Positions 1 through 10,869 of a DNA stretch of 64,000 nt are shown here, in pieces. Within the stretch, counting starts at the first letter, position 1, and the number at the start of each line of letters is the position of its first letter. Made by a program: the position numbers and the translations under genes. Origin of the DNA: Bugula neritina (taxonomy: Eukaryota; Bryozoa; Gymnolaemata; Cheilostomatida; Bugulidae); NCBI GenBank assembly GCA_964035545.1, contig OZ037773.1:2893751-2957750 (forward strand). Direction: 5' to 3'. The notes beneath the pieces were generated by a model. It saw nothing but the letters and a program-made list of their open reading frames with translations, did no database searches and had not been told where the DNA came from.

Positions 1-127
1 ATTATTGGAGTTGTACTCTCTAGTATATCAGGTAAACTGTGAATACTCTTAATTTATTGCTGCAATATATGCGTGTAGGTGTTACTCAACAATACCAATT
101 CTATTGAAGCTGTTGACTCACTTGCAG

Positions 128-3100
128 GGTGATTTCATACCTCAAGTTGGTCTGATGTATGTGCGGGGCTGTGAAATAGAAGGCATGTTGGACGCCGACG
201 GCAGAGTGATTGAGGAGGGCCCGGAGCCTCGCCCCCAACTCAGAGGAAATGTTAGAACATTCCGGGTGTGGCTAGACCCTAACCAGTACAAGAAAGACAT
301 GACGGCGCATGAAGGAGGCCAGGAGGTTTGTTGTACTGCTTCTTCCTTCAGTTAGACCGAGCTCTATCCGGTATATCAGCTCTACGTCGTGTGTGTAAGT
401 TTATAGGCTTTCAGTACGCTCGGGAGCCTGTAGTTCCCCACCTTGTATGTAGGCCTTCAGTGCGTCTCAACTCACCGCTAGTGTCTTTGGTTGAGGAACT
501 CTGCAAAGTGCTATGAAGTGCTGTCTGATATACCAGCATGCTCTCTCACTGCACTGACAGCCAGTATTGTAGGGGCAGCAGTGAGGGCATAGTATTAAGT
601 GGAGTAGCAAATATTTGTTATGGCATCAGTGTCGTTACTATATTTCATGTCACTTTCCTAGTTGTTGCTATATTTGTGCAGTCATTATAGTAAATTTGGA
701 GTTGTGTCGACAAAAAGTCATTTGTTGCCTTTTGACAATCTTTTCTCCTTTCTCCTTGGTGCATCATCTATTTAATATAGTTTAGTTTATAGGTATTATA
801 TTTTTAGTTACACATGCGCACGCACACACGCACGCACGCGCACACACCCACTGTATCAATGCATGTATATTGTATGAATATCAAATGTAATGATTTATCA
901 GTTTATCTCTAATGATATTTGTCTTCTCCATATTTCTCCAAGCAGTGGCACTTATATATTCCTTGTATGACAGGATGTTTACGGGACCTTTAATATCATA
1001 ATGAGACGAAAACCCAAAGAGAACAACTTCAAGGCTGTATTGGAGACTATCCGAGACCTGATGAACACAGAATGTGTTGTCCCTGATTGGCTACAGGATA
1101 TACTACTCGGATATGGAGACCCAGGCTCCGCCCACTACTCTCGGTATGTCACTCACTTTCTGTCAAAGGGCACATGACTCCATGTTTAGTCAATGTTGCG
1201 TAGTTCACACTCCTGGTATTCTATATAGTGAATAGTGTTTTTATTACGAGTCAGAATATATGTGTCTGAAATATCAACATTGCTTAACTTTTGTTACACA
1301 TGTTGATTTAAGTATTTAATGGTTTAAGTTGGTTGTTGTAACTTCTGGGAATATCTGTTTATTTTAAACTCACTGGAAAGGAAAAAATACATTTAAATCT
1401 TTTATAATGTTAATGCATTGAGAAGACCAAATGCTGGGGGAGGTAGTCTCGCTTGCTGTCACATGTTAGTGAGATGTCATACCTTGATATTCATATAAAG
1501 TTATCTATGGCATACTTTCACATGTTACCCTTGTTAGTTGATCATCATATCCGTGATATTCGCTCTGTTATTGTGTAGAATGGAGAAACATATTGGCACT
1601 CTGGATTGGAATGACACTTTTCTTAGTGAAGAGCATTTGAAGCATTCATTCCCTGATCACGACGTCGTCATGGAGAAGAGTGAGGAGGGGGTAGAGAACC
1701 TCCCGCCTTTCACGTAAGTCTGCAGGCTACAGTTTACCTGAAGCTTTTTTGCCACTTTTTGTCTTCTATTTCATCACAAAGTGCAGGATTTATGGAATTT
1801 ATTGAATATAAAGATATAAACACTAAAACCTAATAAATTTCACTGTGTAGGAAAGGAAGTGTGTTGTGAAGTACTGCACATTAAATAGAGTTTAGCAATA
1901 CTATTTGTCAATTGTTTTCATCATCCTTCACTCTAACTAGTTTGTGTACAGTGTGTAAATCACTATGTTGGTTGGCGCCAGGGGGTCCCCACACCTGTAT
2001 AAAGGTTACGGTAGGGGGTCCCAATCATATATAGAGGTTAGCATAGGAGGTCCTCACCTACATAGGAGTTAGCATAGGGGGTCCTAACCTATATAGGGGT
2101 TAGCATGGTGGATTCCAGCCTGTAAAGGGGTTAGCGTAGGGGTGACTAGAGCTTATTCTGCATCCCTTGTCTTTGTTATCAGACTTACTATAGAAGATGG
2201 CGAAGATAAAGAATCCAAGAAGGTGCTAGCTCAGAATCATCAGATGCTCAACAGGGGGCCTTATGAGTATAATGTGCCTAAAAAGTGAGTAATGCCTAGA
2301 ATCACAGTCTAATTTATGTCTGAATTGAGATGATAGAAACTCTGAGTTGAACAGCTTATGGTTTCACACTGTCACTATATATAAATACTCGTACTGCTAA
2401 TGGACATTGGCTCTCTCTCCCCACTTACCAACTGAAGGCTTGATTCATTAGTTTGATGAATTTGACATTCCAATGTCTGAGGTATTATTAGCCAGCAGTT
2501 GACTGAACTGGTAACCTTGCCAACTCTCACTTCACTTCTTATTTGCTTCAATAGAATTAACGTCGGCTCATGGAGAGCTCATTGTATGTATAATGTAAAG
2601 AAAGCTGTTAGAGACAAACTTGACCAGCTCTAACCTGGGGCTGAGTGCGCTGAAATTCACGGATTTAATTCAGTTAGAGATCATTGAAGTTTGATATATA
2701 AAAGGAGTTTGAGTAGTGTACTGCAGATCGTTCATGTCTACTCTTTCTCAGATGCCACACCTTGTAGCAGCGTGCAGTTGTATCGCTTAGATGCATGTTA
2801 TATGTGGTATATTGTATATCCTCACCTAACCCTGCTCTGTCCTGTCGTATATTGTATATGTATATATTATAATATATGTATATATTATATCTACATGTAT
2901 TATTATAATATATATGTATTATAATATACGTATATATTATAATATATACATATATATTATATCTACAGGATATATTATACTCTATGTATATATTATAATA
3001 CATGTATATATTATATCTACATGTATATATCATTTCCTGGGCTCACTTGAATTGTTTGAGTCATTTTCATGTGTTGAGCGGTTTTCTTAGACTTTCTCCA

Positions 3101-6100
3101 GGCATCAAACTATACCCAGATACTCATCCTGAAACTATTAATAGGACTTGGGCTACTTGAGTCATAAACACGTGCTGCGCGCCGGGCACGGCTTCTACCT
3201 CCCCCTCCCCTTCTCTCTGCCAAATAAAGATCTATGTCTAATATCCAGCCATTATCTTAGCCTTCTATCTGTATTTGATTAAGAATTTGTTTTACCCTTT
3301 TGTGCAATTAAAAGTCTTATCCCATCTTGCCAATTACAAGGATATTTTCTGTAAATGGTTGTTTTGCCTCATGTTTATAGAAATAGCATAAAGTTCACGC
3401 CCACTCAGGTGGAGGCCATACGAGCCGGCACCAACTACGGGCTCACCATGGTGGTCGGACCTCCCGGCACAGGAAAGACAGATGTGGCTGTGCAGATCAT
3501 ATCCAACCTGTACCACAACTTCCCCGAGCAAAGGACCCTCATTGTCACTCACAGTAATCAGGTTGGTACACGTGGGCTACGCCCTTACTTAGCAGTCGGG
3601 TAGCAGTTGGAGCTGAGTCTTATCGAATGTGCGTGTGTAGCCAGGAAGTGCTGTATTCTGCGTACTCATTGTCTCCAAAAGTCATTTCACAGTTTTCTCA
3701 CGGTTTTGCAGTTATGTTTTAGTATACATGGTGTTCAACACATGGTATATGAGACTACTAAACTATCTTAGCATGCAAGTGTAACACAAGTGATGTGAAC
3801 TAATTTTAATTCATGTTGTACAAAGAAGACTTAGGCTGAAGTAGTCGTAGCGGTGATCTGTATATGTTTGCTGTGTTATACATCATAGTATAGTGTATAT
3901 TATTTACCATATGTTTGTCTTATAATACTGTATAGTGTGTAGTATTATACTCTAAGGTGTAGGTAGAATGTAAATGCTGTACGTGTCACTCTGCTACACA
4001 GCATAGTGCTATACTCTGAATATATCTCAATCTAGAACCACATAATTAATATCCTTCACCTGCCACAGGCTCTGAACCAACTGTTTGAGAAGATCATGGA
4101 GCTGGACATTGACGAGAGACACTTACTGCGTATGGGACACGGCGAGGAAGGGCTGGAGACTGACAAGGACTTCAGCAGGTCTGTCTGTTACACCATGTTC
4201 AGTTACTCTCAGGTAGTCTGTCTCTTACACCATGTTCAGTTACTCTCAGGTAGTCTGTCTGTTACACCATGTTCAGTTACTCTCAGGTAGTCTGTCTATT
4301 ACACCATGTTCAGTTACTCTCAGGTAGTCTGTCTCTTACACCATGTTCAGTTACTCTCAGGTAGTCTGTCTATTACACCATATTCAGTTACCCTCACGGT
4401 AGTCTGTCTCTTACATCATGTTCAGTTACTCTCAGGTAGTCTGTCTCTTACACCATGTTCAGTTACTCTCAGGTAGTCTGTCTCTTGCACCGTGTCCAGT
4501 TACTCTCAGGTAGTCTGTCTCTTACACCATGTTCAGTTACTCTCAGGTAGTCTGTCTGTTACACCATGTTCAGTTACTCTCAGGTAGTGTGTCTCTTACA
4601 CCATATTCAGTTACTCTCAGGTAGTCTGTCTCTTACACCATGTTCAGTTACTCTCAGGTAGTCTGTCTCTTACATCATGTTCAGTTACTCTCACGGCGGT
4701 CTGTAAACACAGTCATTAGTATAACTTCTCACTTTTACAACTGCAATAGAAGTTTTATTTGTTCAGAGTTTAGATTTTAAAAGAAAAATGTTCAGCTTGG
4801 CTAAATGTCGGTGCGCCATGTTGTGTGTACAGGTAGATATGCTGTGTGTACAGGTAGATATGCTGTGTGTACAGGTAGATATGCTGTGTGTACAGGTAGA
4901 TATGCTGTGTGTAAAGGTAGATATGCTGTATGTACAGGTAGATATGCTGTGTGTACAGGTAGATATGCTGTGTGTACAGGTAGATATGCTGTGTGTACAG
5001 GTAGATATGCTGTGTGTACAGGTAGATATGCTGTGTGTACAGGTAGATATGCTGTGTGTACAGGTAGATATGCTGTGTGTACAGGTATGGAAGAGTGAAC
5101 TTCGTCTTGTCTCAGCGACTCGCTCTGCTGGAGGAAGTTGGCTGTCTACAAACAAGTTTGGGGGTTCAGGGTGATGTCTCGTACACATGTGAGACAGCCG
5201 CACACTTCTACCTCTACCAGGTAAATCCCGTTATCTCAGGTAAACTCTACCTCTACCAGGTAAACTACTTTAATCAGCTAAACTGTGCCTGGACAGTTCA
5301 ACAGGTGATTTGTCTCTCAGGTACACATTATTATAAGTTAAAAACTATTTCTACCAGACAGATTTAAACTCCCTTAATAAGTTTCCTTTGACCATGTGAT
5401 GAAGGCCATATACATGAGTTGGAGTTTGAAACAAGACCCAGGGTGATAGGTTCAATGCACTAGAGTTATTCACCGGCTTTCCATGGACCGATCTCAGATC
5501 GATCTCAGTGAGATCGATCTGAGATCGGTACATGGAAAGCCCGTGATTGTGAGATGAAGTGTTTATATATATTTTAGCTCTGTTACATAATACTATTTTT
5601 ACTGGCCATCTTTGTCTGTAGAGTGTAATGAATATATCTATGGTATACATTATATTTATGGTATACATTATATCTGTGGTATACAGTATATATATGGTAT
5701 ACAGTATATCTATGGTATACAGTATATCTGTATCCACCAGGTGCTATCAAGGTGGGAGAAATACGCAGGTGGTTATGACACATATAGTCTGGAGCAAGTG
5801 TCATCCGAGTTCCCCTTCCACACCTTCTTCCAGGATGCCCCCCAACCTTTGTTCAAGGGGAAGAGCAAAGAATCGGACTGGGAGATTGCCGAAGGTTGTT
5901 TCCGGCACATCAAACGTATCTTCACACAGCTCGATGTACGTGTAACTGTGAACAGTTAACCAGCAGCGTCGCTGGCATTATTCTCTGCTCTCCAGTTCTG
6001 TTTGCAATAAATATATTTAGTCTTGTTAGTAGTACCATATGCATAGATCTCATGGACATCGTATACACAAGAAAAAATGTAGTTAAAAACATTTTCCTTG

Positions 6101-9100
6101 TCTGAAATGTTCTATTTAAAACTTTTGTGTTGCAGGAGTTCCGGCCTTTTGAGTTGTTGAGGTCGGGGGCTGACCGTGCCCGTTACCTTCTGATAAAGGA
6201 GGCTAAGATTATAGCTATGACGTGTACTCATGCTGCCCTGAAGCGCCATGATCTAGTTGCTGCCAGGTTTCAGGTAAGACCTTGCTTTGTCGACTCTGGA
6301 AAAAGTTAAACCAACCTTTTCTAAAAGCTGTGACCTTTTTCTCAATGTCAGATTGATCTTTCCTTCCTCTGTGTTGGTGTATTTTCGAGTGCATCACTAA
6401 TTTAAGTTTATCTCGCAAATATTTTTATCTATGCTACACTGAATATATTTTACAGATCTTTGGCCATCTGTTCTTCCATCATTAGACAGCTTCGGATTTA
6501 TTGAATGCATTTTGTGTTTTATTCAAATAACTTTCATTGTATAGGATTAGAAAGCTCACATTGTCATATAGCTGCATTATATAAGGTTTAATCACCTCCA
6601 CCCTCCCTCTCTCCCGTCAGCTTGTCATATTGTAGAACATACTGCACTGTGCTAATTAATATAATCTTAGTTTACACTCTCTAGTAATAACTGGAAGAAC
6701 TCCTATACACATTTCCTGTGTGCCTAGTCAGTATCAATCCTGCATACTTCAGTCTTGTGTGTGCAGCGTATTGTACATATGTGCTGGTATATATTGTTTC
6801 TTAGTCCTAGTAAAATATTTAAACAAATTAGTATGGTATTTGTACACATGTACATACATCTGAAATGTTTGCTGTTGAAATGGTATAAAGTAAGTTCAAT
6901 CTTTGTAAAAAAAAAATAAAAATTAATGCGCCACTCTTGTGTAACATATAAAAGCATATTTTAGGTTTTCATATCATATAGCGTTTCACATGTGCTGTAT
7001 ATAACATCACATATACTCATACGTTGGATAGCTCAGTGTTGTGTGTGCATACTATGTTTACATACACCATATAACCTTAACCTGTTGTTTTATAGTACGA
7101 TAATATCTTGATGGAGGAATCAGCTCAGATCCTGGAGATTGAAACGTTCATACCCCTCCTACTTCAGGTACTAATATAAACTGGTCTCTCAGTCTAAGTT
7201 TTAGTCTTTAAGGCTATGTTCTAGTCTCTTAGGCTAAGTTCTAGTCTCTCAGTCTATGTTCTAGTCTCACTCTAAGTTCTCCAGTCTCACTCTGAGTACT
7301 CCAGTCTCACTCTGAGTACTCCAGTCTCACTCTGAGTACTCCAGTCTCACTCTAAGTACTCTAGTCTCACTCTGAGTACTTTAGTCTCACTCTGAGTACT
7401 CTAGACTCACTCTGAGTACTCTAGACTCACTCTGAGTACTCTAGACTCACTCTGAGTACTCTAGAGTTACCAAATGTTTTCCTTCTGTTTGCTAGAACCC
7501 AGAAGATGGCTTCAATAGGCTGAAGCGTTGGATTATGATTGGTGATCACCATCAGCTACCTCCCGTCATAAAGAACATGGCCTTCCAGAAGTACAGCAAC
7601 ATGGAGCAGAGTCTTTTCACTCGCTTTGTCAGACTGGGTGTCCCAACTGTCGACCTGGACGCACAAGGTAACTTCTCTCAGAGTTGGCTCTTTAGGGTGG
7701 CTGCTGGGTCTACTACTATATATTATATTCATGTGTCCTGCTACAATACCATCTATACGCGCAGTAGAGTTATGCCCTGTGTGTGTTTGCCGCTGTAACG
7801 CCACACGAATGATGTAGGTAGAGCTAGAGGAAGCATAGCCAACCTTTACCGCTGGAGGTACAAAAAGCTGGGTGACCTCTCTCACATCAGCCAACTGGAG
7901 CAGTACAAGACGGCCAACGCTGGCTTCAGGTTTGACTTCCAGATTGTAGATGTTCCCGACTTCAACGGGGTCGGGGAGAGTGAGCCCAACCCGTACTTCT
8001 ACCAGGTGAGTGTCGTGGAGAAATATATCTACATTACCTGTAGGGGAATATATCCACATTACTTGTAGGGGAATATATCCACATTACCTGTAGAGGAATA
8101 TATCCACATTACTTGTAGGGGAATATATCCACATTACTTGTAGGGGAATATATCCACATTACTTGTAGGGGAATATATCTGCATTACTTGTAGGGGAATA
8201 TATCCACCTTACTTGTATGGGAATATATCCACATTACCTGTAAGGGAATATACTCACATTACCTGTAGTACAGTATATCATATCAACCTTGAGTCAAGTA
8301 TATTATACTCCCTTGTGCTACACACTGTAGTTAAGTATATTATACTCACTGGTACTACACACTGTAGTCAAGTATATTATACTCACTGGTGCTACACACT
8401 GTAGTCAAGTATATTATACTCACTGGTGCTACACACTGTAGTCAAGTATATTATACTCACTGGTGCTACACACTGTAGTTAAGTATATTATACTCACTGG
8501 TGCTACACACTGTAGTCAAGTATATTATACTCACTGGTGTTACACACTGTAGTTAAGTATATTATACTCACTGGTGCTACACACTGTAGAATCTGGCTGA
8601 AGCCGAATACTGCGTGGCCACATTCATGTACATGAGACTTCTGGGATACCCGGCTGAGAAGATCACCATCCTCACCACTTACAACGGGCAGAAACATCTG
8701 CTCCGTGATGTCATAGCGCAGCGATGTGGCGCCAACCCTCTCATTGGTCAGTTGAAGTTCTCTTGAATAACTTTATTTTTAATATTTAGTCTGCTCGGTC
8801 ATTGATTAACAAGCTATATGCATCTCTATATTCTTCACCAGTGTCTTTTCATTCAGATCTTTTTTCCCGTGACAGCTGAATTAAGCAGCTTATGTAATGT
8901 TTTGGTTTTGACTATGCTGCTTTAACATTTTTTTTTATAGAGTTCTAAGGTATTTTGTGGTCGTGCTAAACTTTATTTCAACACATTTTATCCTATTCTG
9001 ACCTATTTTATTCTATTCTGACCTATTTTATCCTATTCTGACCTATTTTATTCTATTCTGACATATTTTATTGTATTCTGACCTATTTTATCGTACGCAA

Positions 9101-10567
9101 TATTCTGTTCTCAGGTCAACCTCATAAGGTCACCACCGTCGACAGGTTTCAAGGTCAACAAAATGATTACATAATTCTATCTCTGGTGAGAACTAGAAAT
9201 GTGGGTCACCTCAGAGATGTAAGGAGGCTGGTGGTAAGTAACACAGTGACCTTGACCTCCAGTGGATCACAGGCTACCTTGTTGTTTTTTTACTAGACCA
9301 CGCGTCTCATTTAATAACTGTAAAGCATCTAACTACTGTATATGTCTCAAGTTAGTACTACCTATACTGTGTTTACCTTCATCGCTTTTGTTGAGTTGGT
9401 GACGAGTGTCGAGTTGGTGTTAATATTAGCTGAGGCTTCTCTTGCAGCCAATTCTCTGGGGGAGGGGGTGTCTGCTCATCTCGTTAATAAAGAATTCTAT
9501 TCATAGAAGAACTCTATTGTTACTTTAGGTAGCAATGTCAAGAGCTAGGCTAGGGCTCTACGTGTTTGGTAGAGTATCGCTCTTTCAAAACTGTGTGGAG
9601 CTCACCCCAACTTTCACACAGCTGGTGCAGAAACCCCTGAGGCTACACCTGCTTCCCTCTGAGACTTATCCCACATCTAGACTGGTGAGTCCAACTTCTC
9701 TTCATTCTAGTCTGTGTGTCTGTGCATGTTCATGTGTGTGCGTGTGTGTCTGGGCGCGTGCGTGTGTGTCTAAGCAAGTGCATGTGTTTACGTGTGTGTG
9801 CGTGTGTGTGCGTGTGTGTTTGTGTGTATGGTGTGGCTTCAATTCCTGCCCAGTTTGTTGGTAGCAGCAGAGACAGAAATACTTCATACTGTCGTTTCTC
9901 CTGCTAGTCCCCTATGCCTGTAGCTCATGTAACCATTACTCCAGCATATGAGGCTGTAGGCACTGCACTGTAAGACACTTGATACTCTGTTCAATAGGTT
10001 GCCGACAGTCCGAGTAGAGAAGAAGCCATGATTATTCCTGATATGCCCGCCATGTGTCAGTTTGTCTACGACCTTTATGGCAGCAGCGTGGAGATGATGA
10101 TGCAATCGATGCCAGTAAGTACAACGTATTTTGGTGTAATATACTCAGTTACTCACTCACTCACTCAGTCTGTCACTCTGTCACTCACTCACCTAGTTTG
10201 TTACTTACTCACTCAGTCTTCTACTCACTCAGCATTTTACACACTCACTCACTCGTTCTGTCACTCATTCACTGCGTTACTCACTCACTCAATTTCTTAT
10301 TCACTCACTCACTCTGTCACTTACTCACTTTGTAGTTTTGATGCTACACTTCAGCCTACATTAAACAAACAGAGGAAGGTTGAAATTTGAGAATGACATG
10401 AAGCTGTGTGAATGTGTAACCATGAAATCTCATTGATATTCTAGAAAGAAGTGCCTGTGGAGACTGAAGAGAAATCTGTAGAAGATGATGGCAAGGGCAA
10501 AGGTCAACCTGTTGTTACTAAGGAAATAGAGTTCGAGGTTCTGGATGACAGTGCAGCTAAGGAGTGA
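128..10567 (+). CDS. AQR: Aquarius intron-binding spliceosomal helicase (5' partial)
   Basis: Aquarius is an SF1 RNA helicase that binds intron RNA upstream of the branch site in the spliceosome as part of the intron-binding complex. Exons read here: 128-325, 974-1143, 1579-1713, 2183-2284, 3381-3561, 4069-4178, 5085-5220, 5741-5935, 6136-6273, 7096-7167, 7496-7667, 7818-8005, 8590-8746, 9115-9233, 9529-9684, 9998-10114, 10445-10567 (TGA). They sum to 2469 nt in one frame, about 822 residues, roughly the C-terminal 55% of the usual ~1480. Visible landmarks are the Walker A motif GPPGTGKT (3457-3480), the motif II region ILMEESAQ (exon 10), GDHHQLPP (7541-7564), [11 protein letters not shown] (exon 14) and [13 protein letters not shown] (exon 15). 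The tail after FVYDLYG is short and acidic compared with vertebrates. The upstream exons lie outside the window. Recognition comes from continuous similarity to known Aquarius proteins recalled from memory; the exon borders are GT-AG with consistent phases. Confidence 0.96.
1966..2150 (+). repeat. Degenerate ~30-bp minisatellite in AQR intron 3
   Basis: About five to six imperfect copies of a unit of the type GGTTAGCATAGGGGGTCC followed by an AACCTATATAGG-like half. It lies wholly inside the intron between exons ending 1713 and starting 2183. Confidence 0.7.
2860..3030. repeat. AT-rich TATATTATAATA-type repeat, AQR intron 4
   Basis: Imperfect tandem repetition of TATATTATAATATATGTATA and ATATTATATCTACATGTAT blocks. 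The long reading frames across it are artefacts of the repeat. Confidence 0.7.
4179..4695 (+). repeat. 37-bp minisatellite starting at the AQR exon 6 donor
   Basis: About 13-14 copies of a 37-bp unit (TAGTCTGTCTCTTACACCAT followed by GTTCAGTTACTCTCAGG). The array starts directly at the exon 6 donor: the junction CAG/GTCTGTCTGTTAC is a shortened version of the unit junction CAG/GTAGTCTGTCT. Each copy therefore repeats a donor-like CAG/GT. Confidence 0.92.
4818..5084 (+). repeat. 21-bp minisatellite ending at the AQR exon 7 acceptor
   Basis: About 13 copies of TGTGTGTACAGGTAGATATGC (21 bp), nearly identical. The last copy supplies the functional acceptor: GTGTGTACAG at 5075-5084 is followed immediately by exon 7 at 5085. 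Each unit thus contains a pyrimidine/GT-rich stretch, an acceptor-like ACAG and a donor-like AG/GTAGAT. Confidence 0.93.
5209..5264 (+). repeat. 38-bp tandem duplication of the AQR exon 7 donor
   Basis: CTACCTCTACCAGGTAAA, the end of exon 7 plus its donor, occurs at 5209-5226 and again at 5247-5264. The intron therefore begins with a second copy of the exon end and a second plausible donor. Confidence 0.85.
5475..5541. repeat. Near-perfect 33-bp-arm palindrome in AQR intron 7
   Basis: Arms 5475-5507 and 5509-5541 are reverse complements with one mismatch around a single central G at 5508. The inner part is built from GATCTCAGATCGATCTCA. It resembles a tiny foldback element; as RNA it would be a long hairpin with almost no loop. 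Confidence 0.85.
5630..5735 (+). repeat. 18-bp minisatellite upstream of AQR exon 8
   Basis: Five to six copies of a TATCTATGGTATACAGTA-type unit that stop just before the exon 8 acceptor (ATCCACCAG, exon at 5741). Confidence 0.85.
7185..7470 (+). repeat. 20-bp minisatellite, AQR intron 10
   Basis: About 13 copies of CTCACTCTGAGTACTCTAGA and variants fill most of the intron between the exons ending 7167 and starting 7496. Confidence 0.92.
8014..8265 (+). repeat. 26-bp minisatellite, AQR intron 12 (donor side)
   Basis: About nine copies of TTACTTGTAGGGGAATATAT plus CCACAT. It begins within 20 nt of the exon 12 donor. Confidence 0.92.
8262..8589 (+). repeat. 37-bp minisatellite ending at the AQR exon 13 acceptor
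   Basis: About eight to nine copies of a 37-bp unit (AGTCAAGTATATTATACTCA followed by CTGGTGCTACACACTGT). The final CACTGTAG is the acceptor of exon 13 (starts 8590), so every unit carries a copy of the acceptor. It directly follows the 26-bp array, so the intron is almost wholly tandem repeat. Confidence 0.93.
8985..9095 (+). repeat. 20-bp minisatellite, AQR intron 13
   Basis: Five copies of CCTATTTTATTCTATTCTGA lie shortly before the exon 14 acceptor (TTCTGTTCTCAG, exon at 9115) and add to its pyrimidine-rich tract. Confidence 0.9.
9705..9830 (+). repeat. GT-rich microsatellite, AQR intron 15
   Basis: Interrupted (GT)n with GTGTGTGTCTGGGCGCGTGC-like variants; no coding content. Confidence 0.85.
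10140..10330 (+). repeat. ACTC-type repeat, AQR intron 16
   Basis: Irregular runs of ACTCACTCACTCAGTC and variants from near the donor to the middle of the intron. Confidence 0.85.
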
Positions 10568-10781
10568 CAAGTGAAGTTATCTATCCCATGTTGCTATGGC
10601 AACTATGTAAACTCTCGGCTGTGGAACTGAAATGACTACTAGCATTTCTTAAATATTAAAAAGTTTTATACTGTGTAAATATATGTATATTCCAATGTAT
10701 AGACTCCAAACACTGTTGAATTCTTATATGATTTATTCTGAAGAAAACTCTTTAATGCTGGAAGGTTAGAGGCTACAAGTT

Positions 10782-10866
10782 AATAAATATTTATGAGTTA
10801 TTAGTTTGTATATAATTATTGTGACAGCTGCTTTGTCATGGTGATGTTTTATATATGTGCAATAAA
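10782..10866 (+). promoter_or_regulatory. Candidate polyadenylation signals of the AQR gene
   Basis: Two AATAAA hexamers lie downstream of the AQR stop codon, at 10782-10787 and 10861-10866. Either would give a 3' UTR of about 230-320 nt. Which one is used cannot be told from sequence. Confidence 0.5.
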
Positions 10867-10869
10867 TTC

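Noticed and set aside
4763-5203. Frames with tandem peptide repeats (CTHSIST and QVDMLCV types)
   Set aside because: They follow the 21-bp minisatellite in AQR intron 6 and have no splice or start support.
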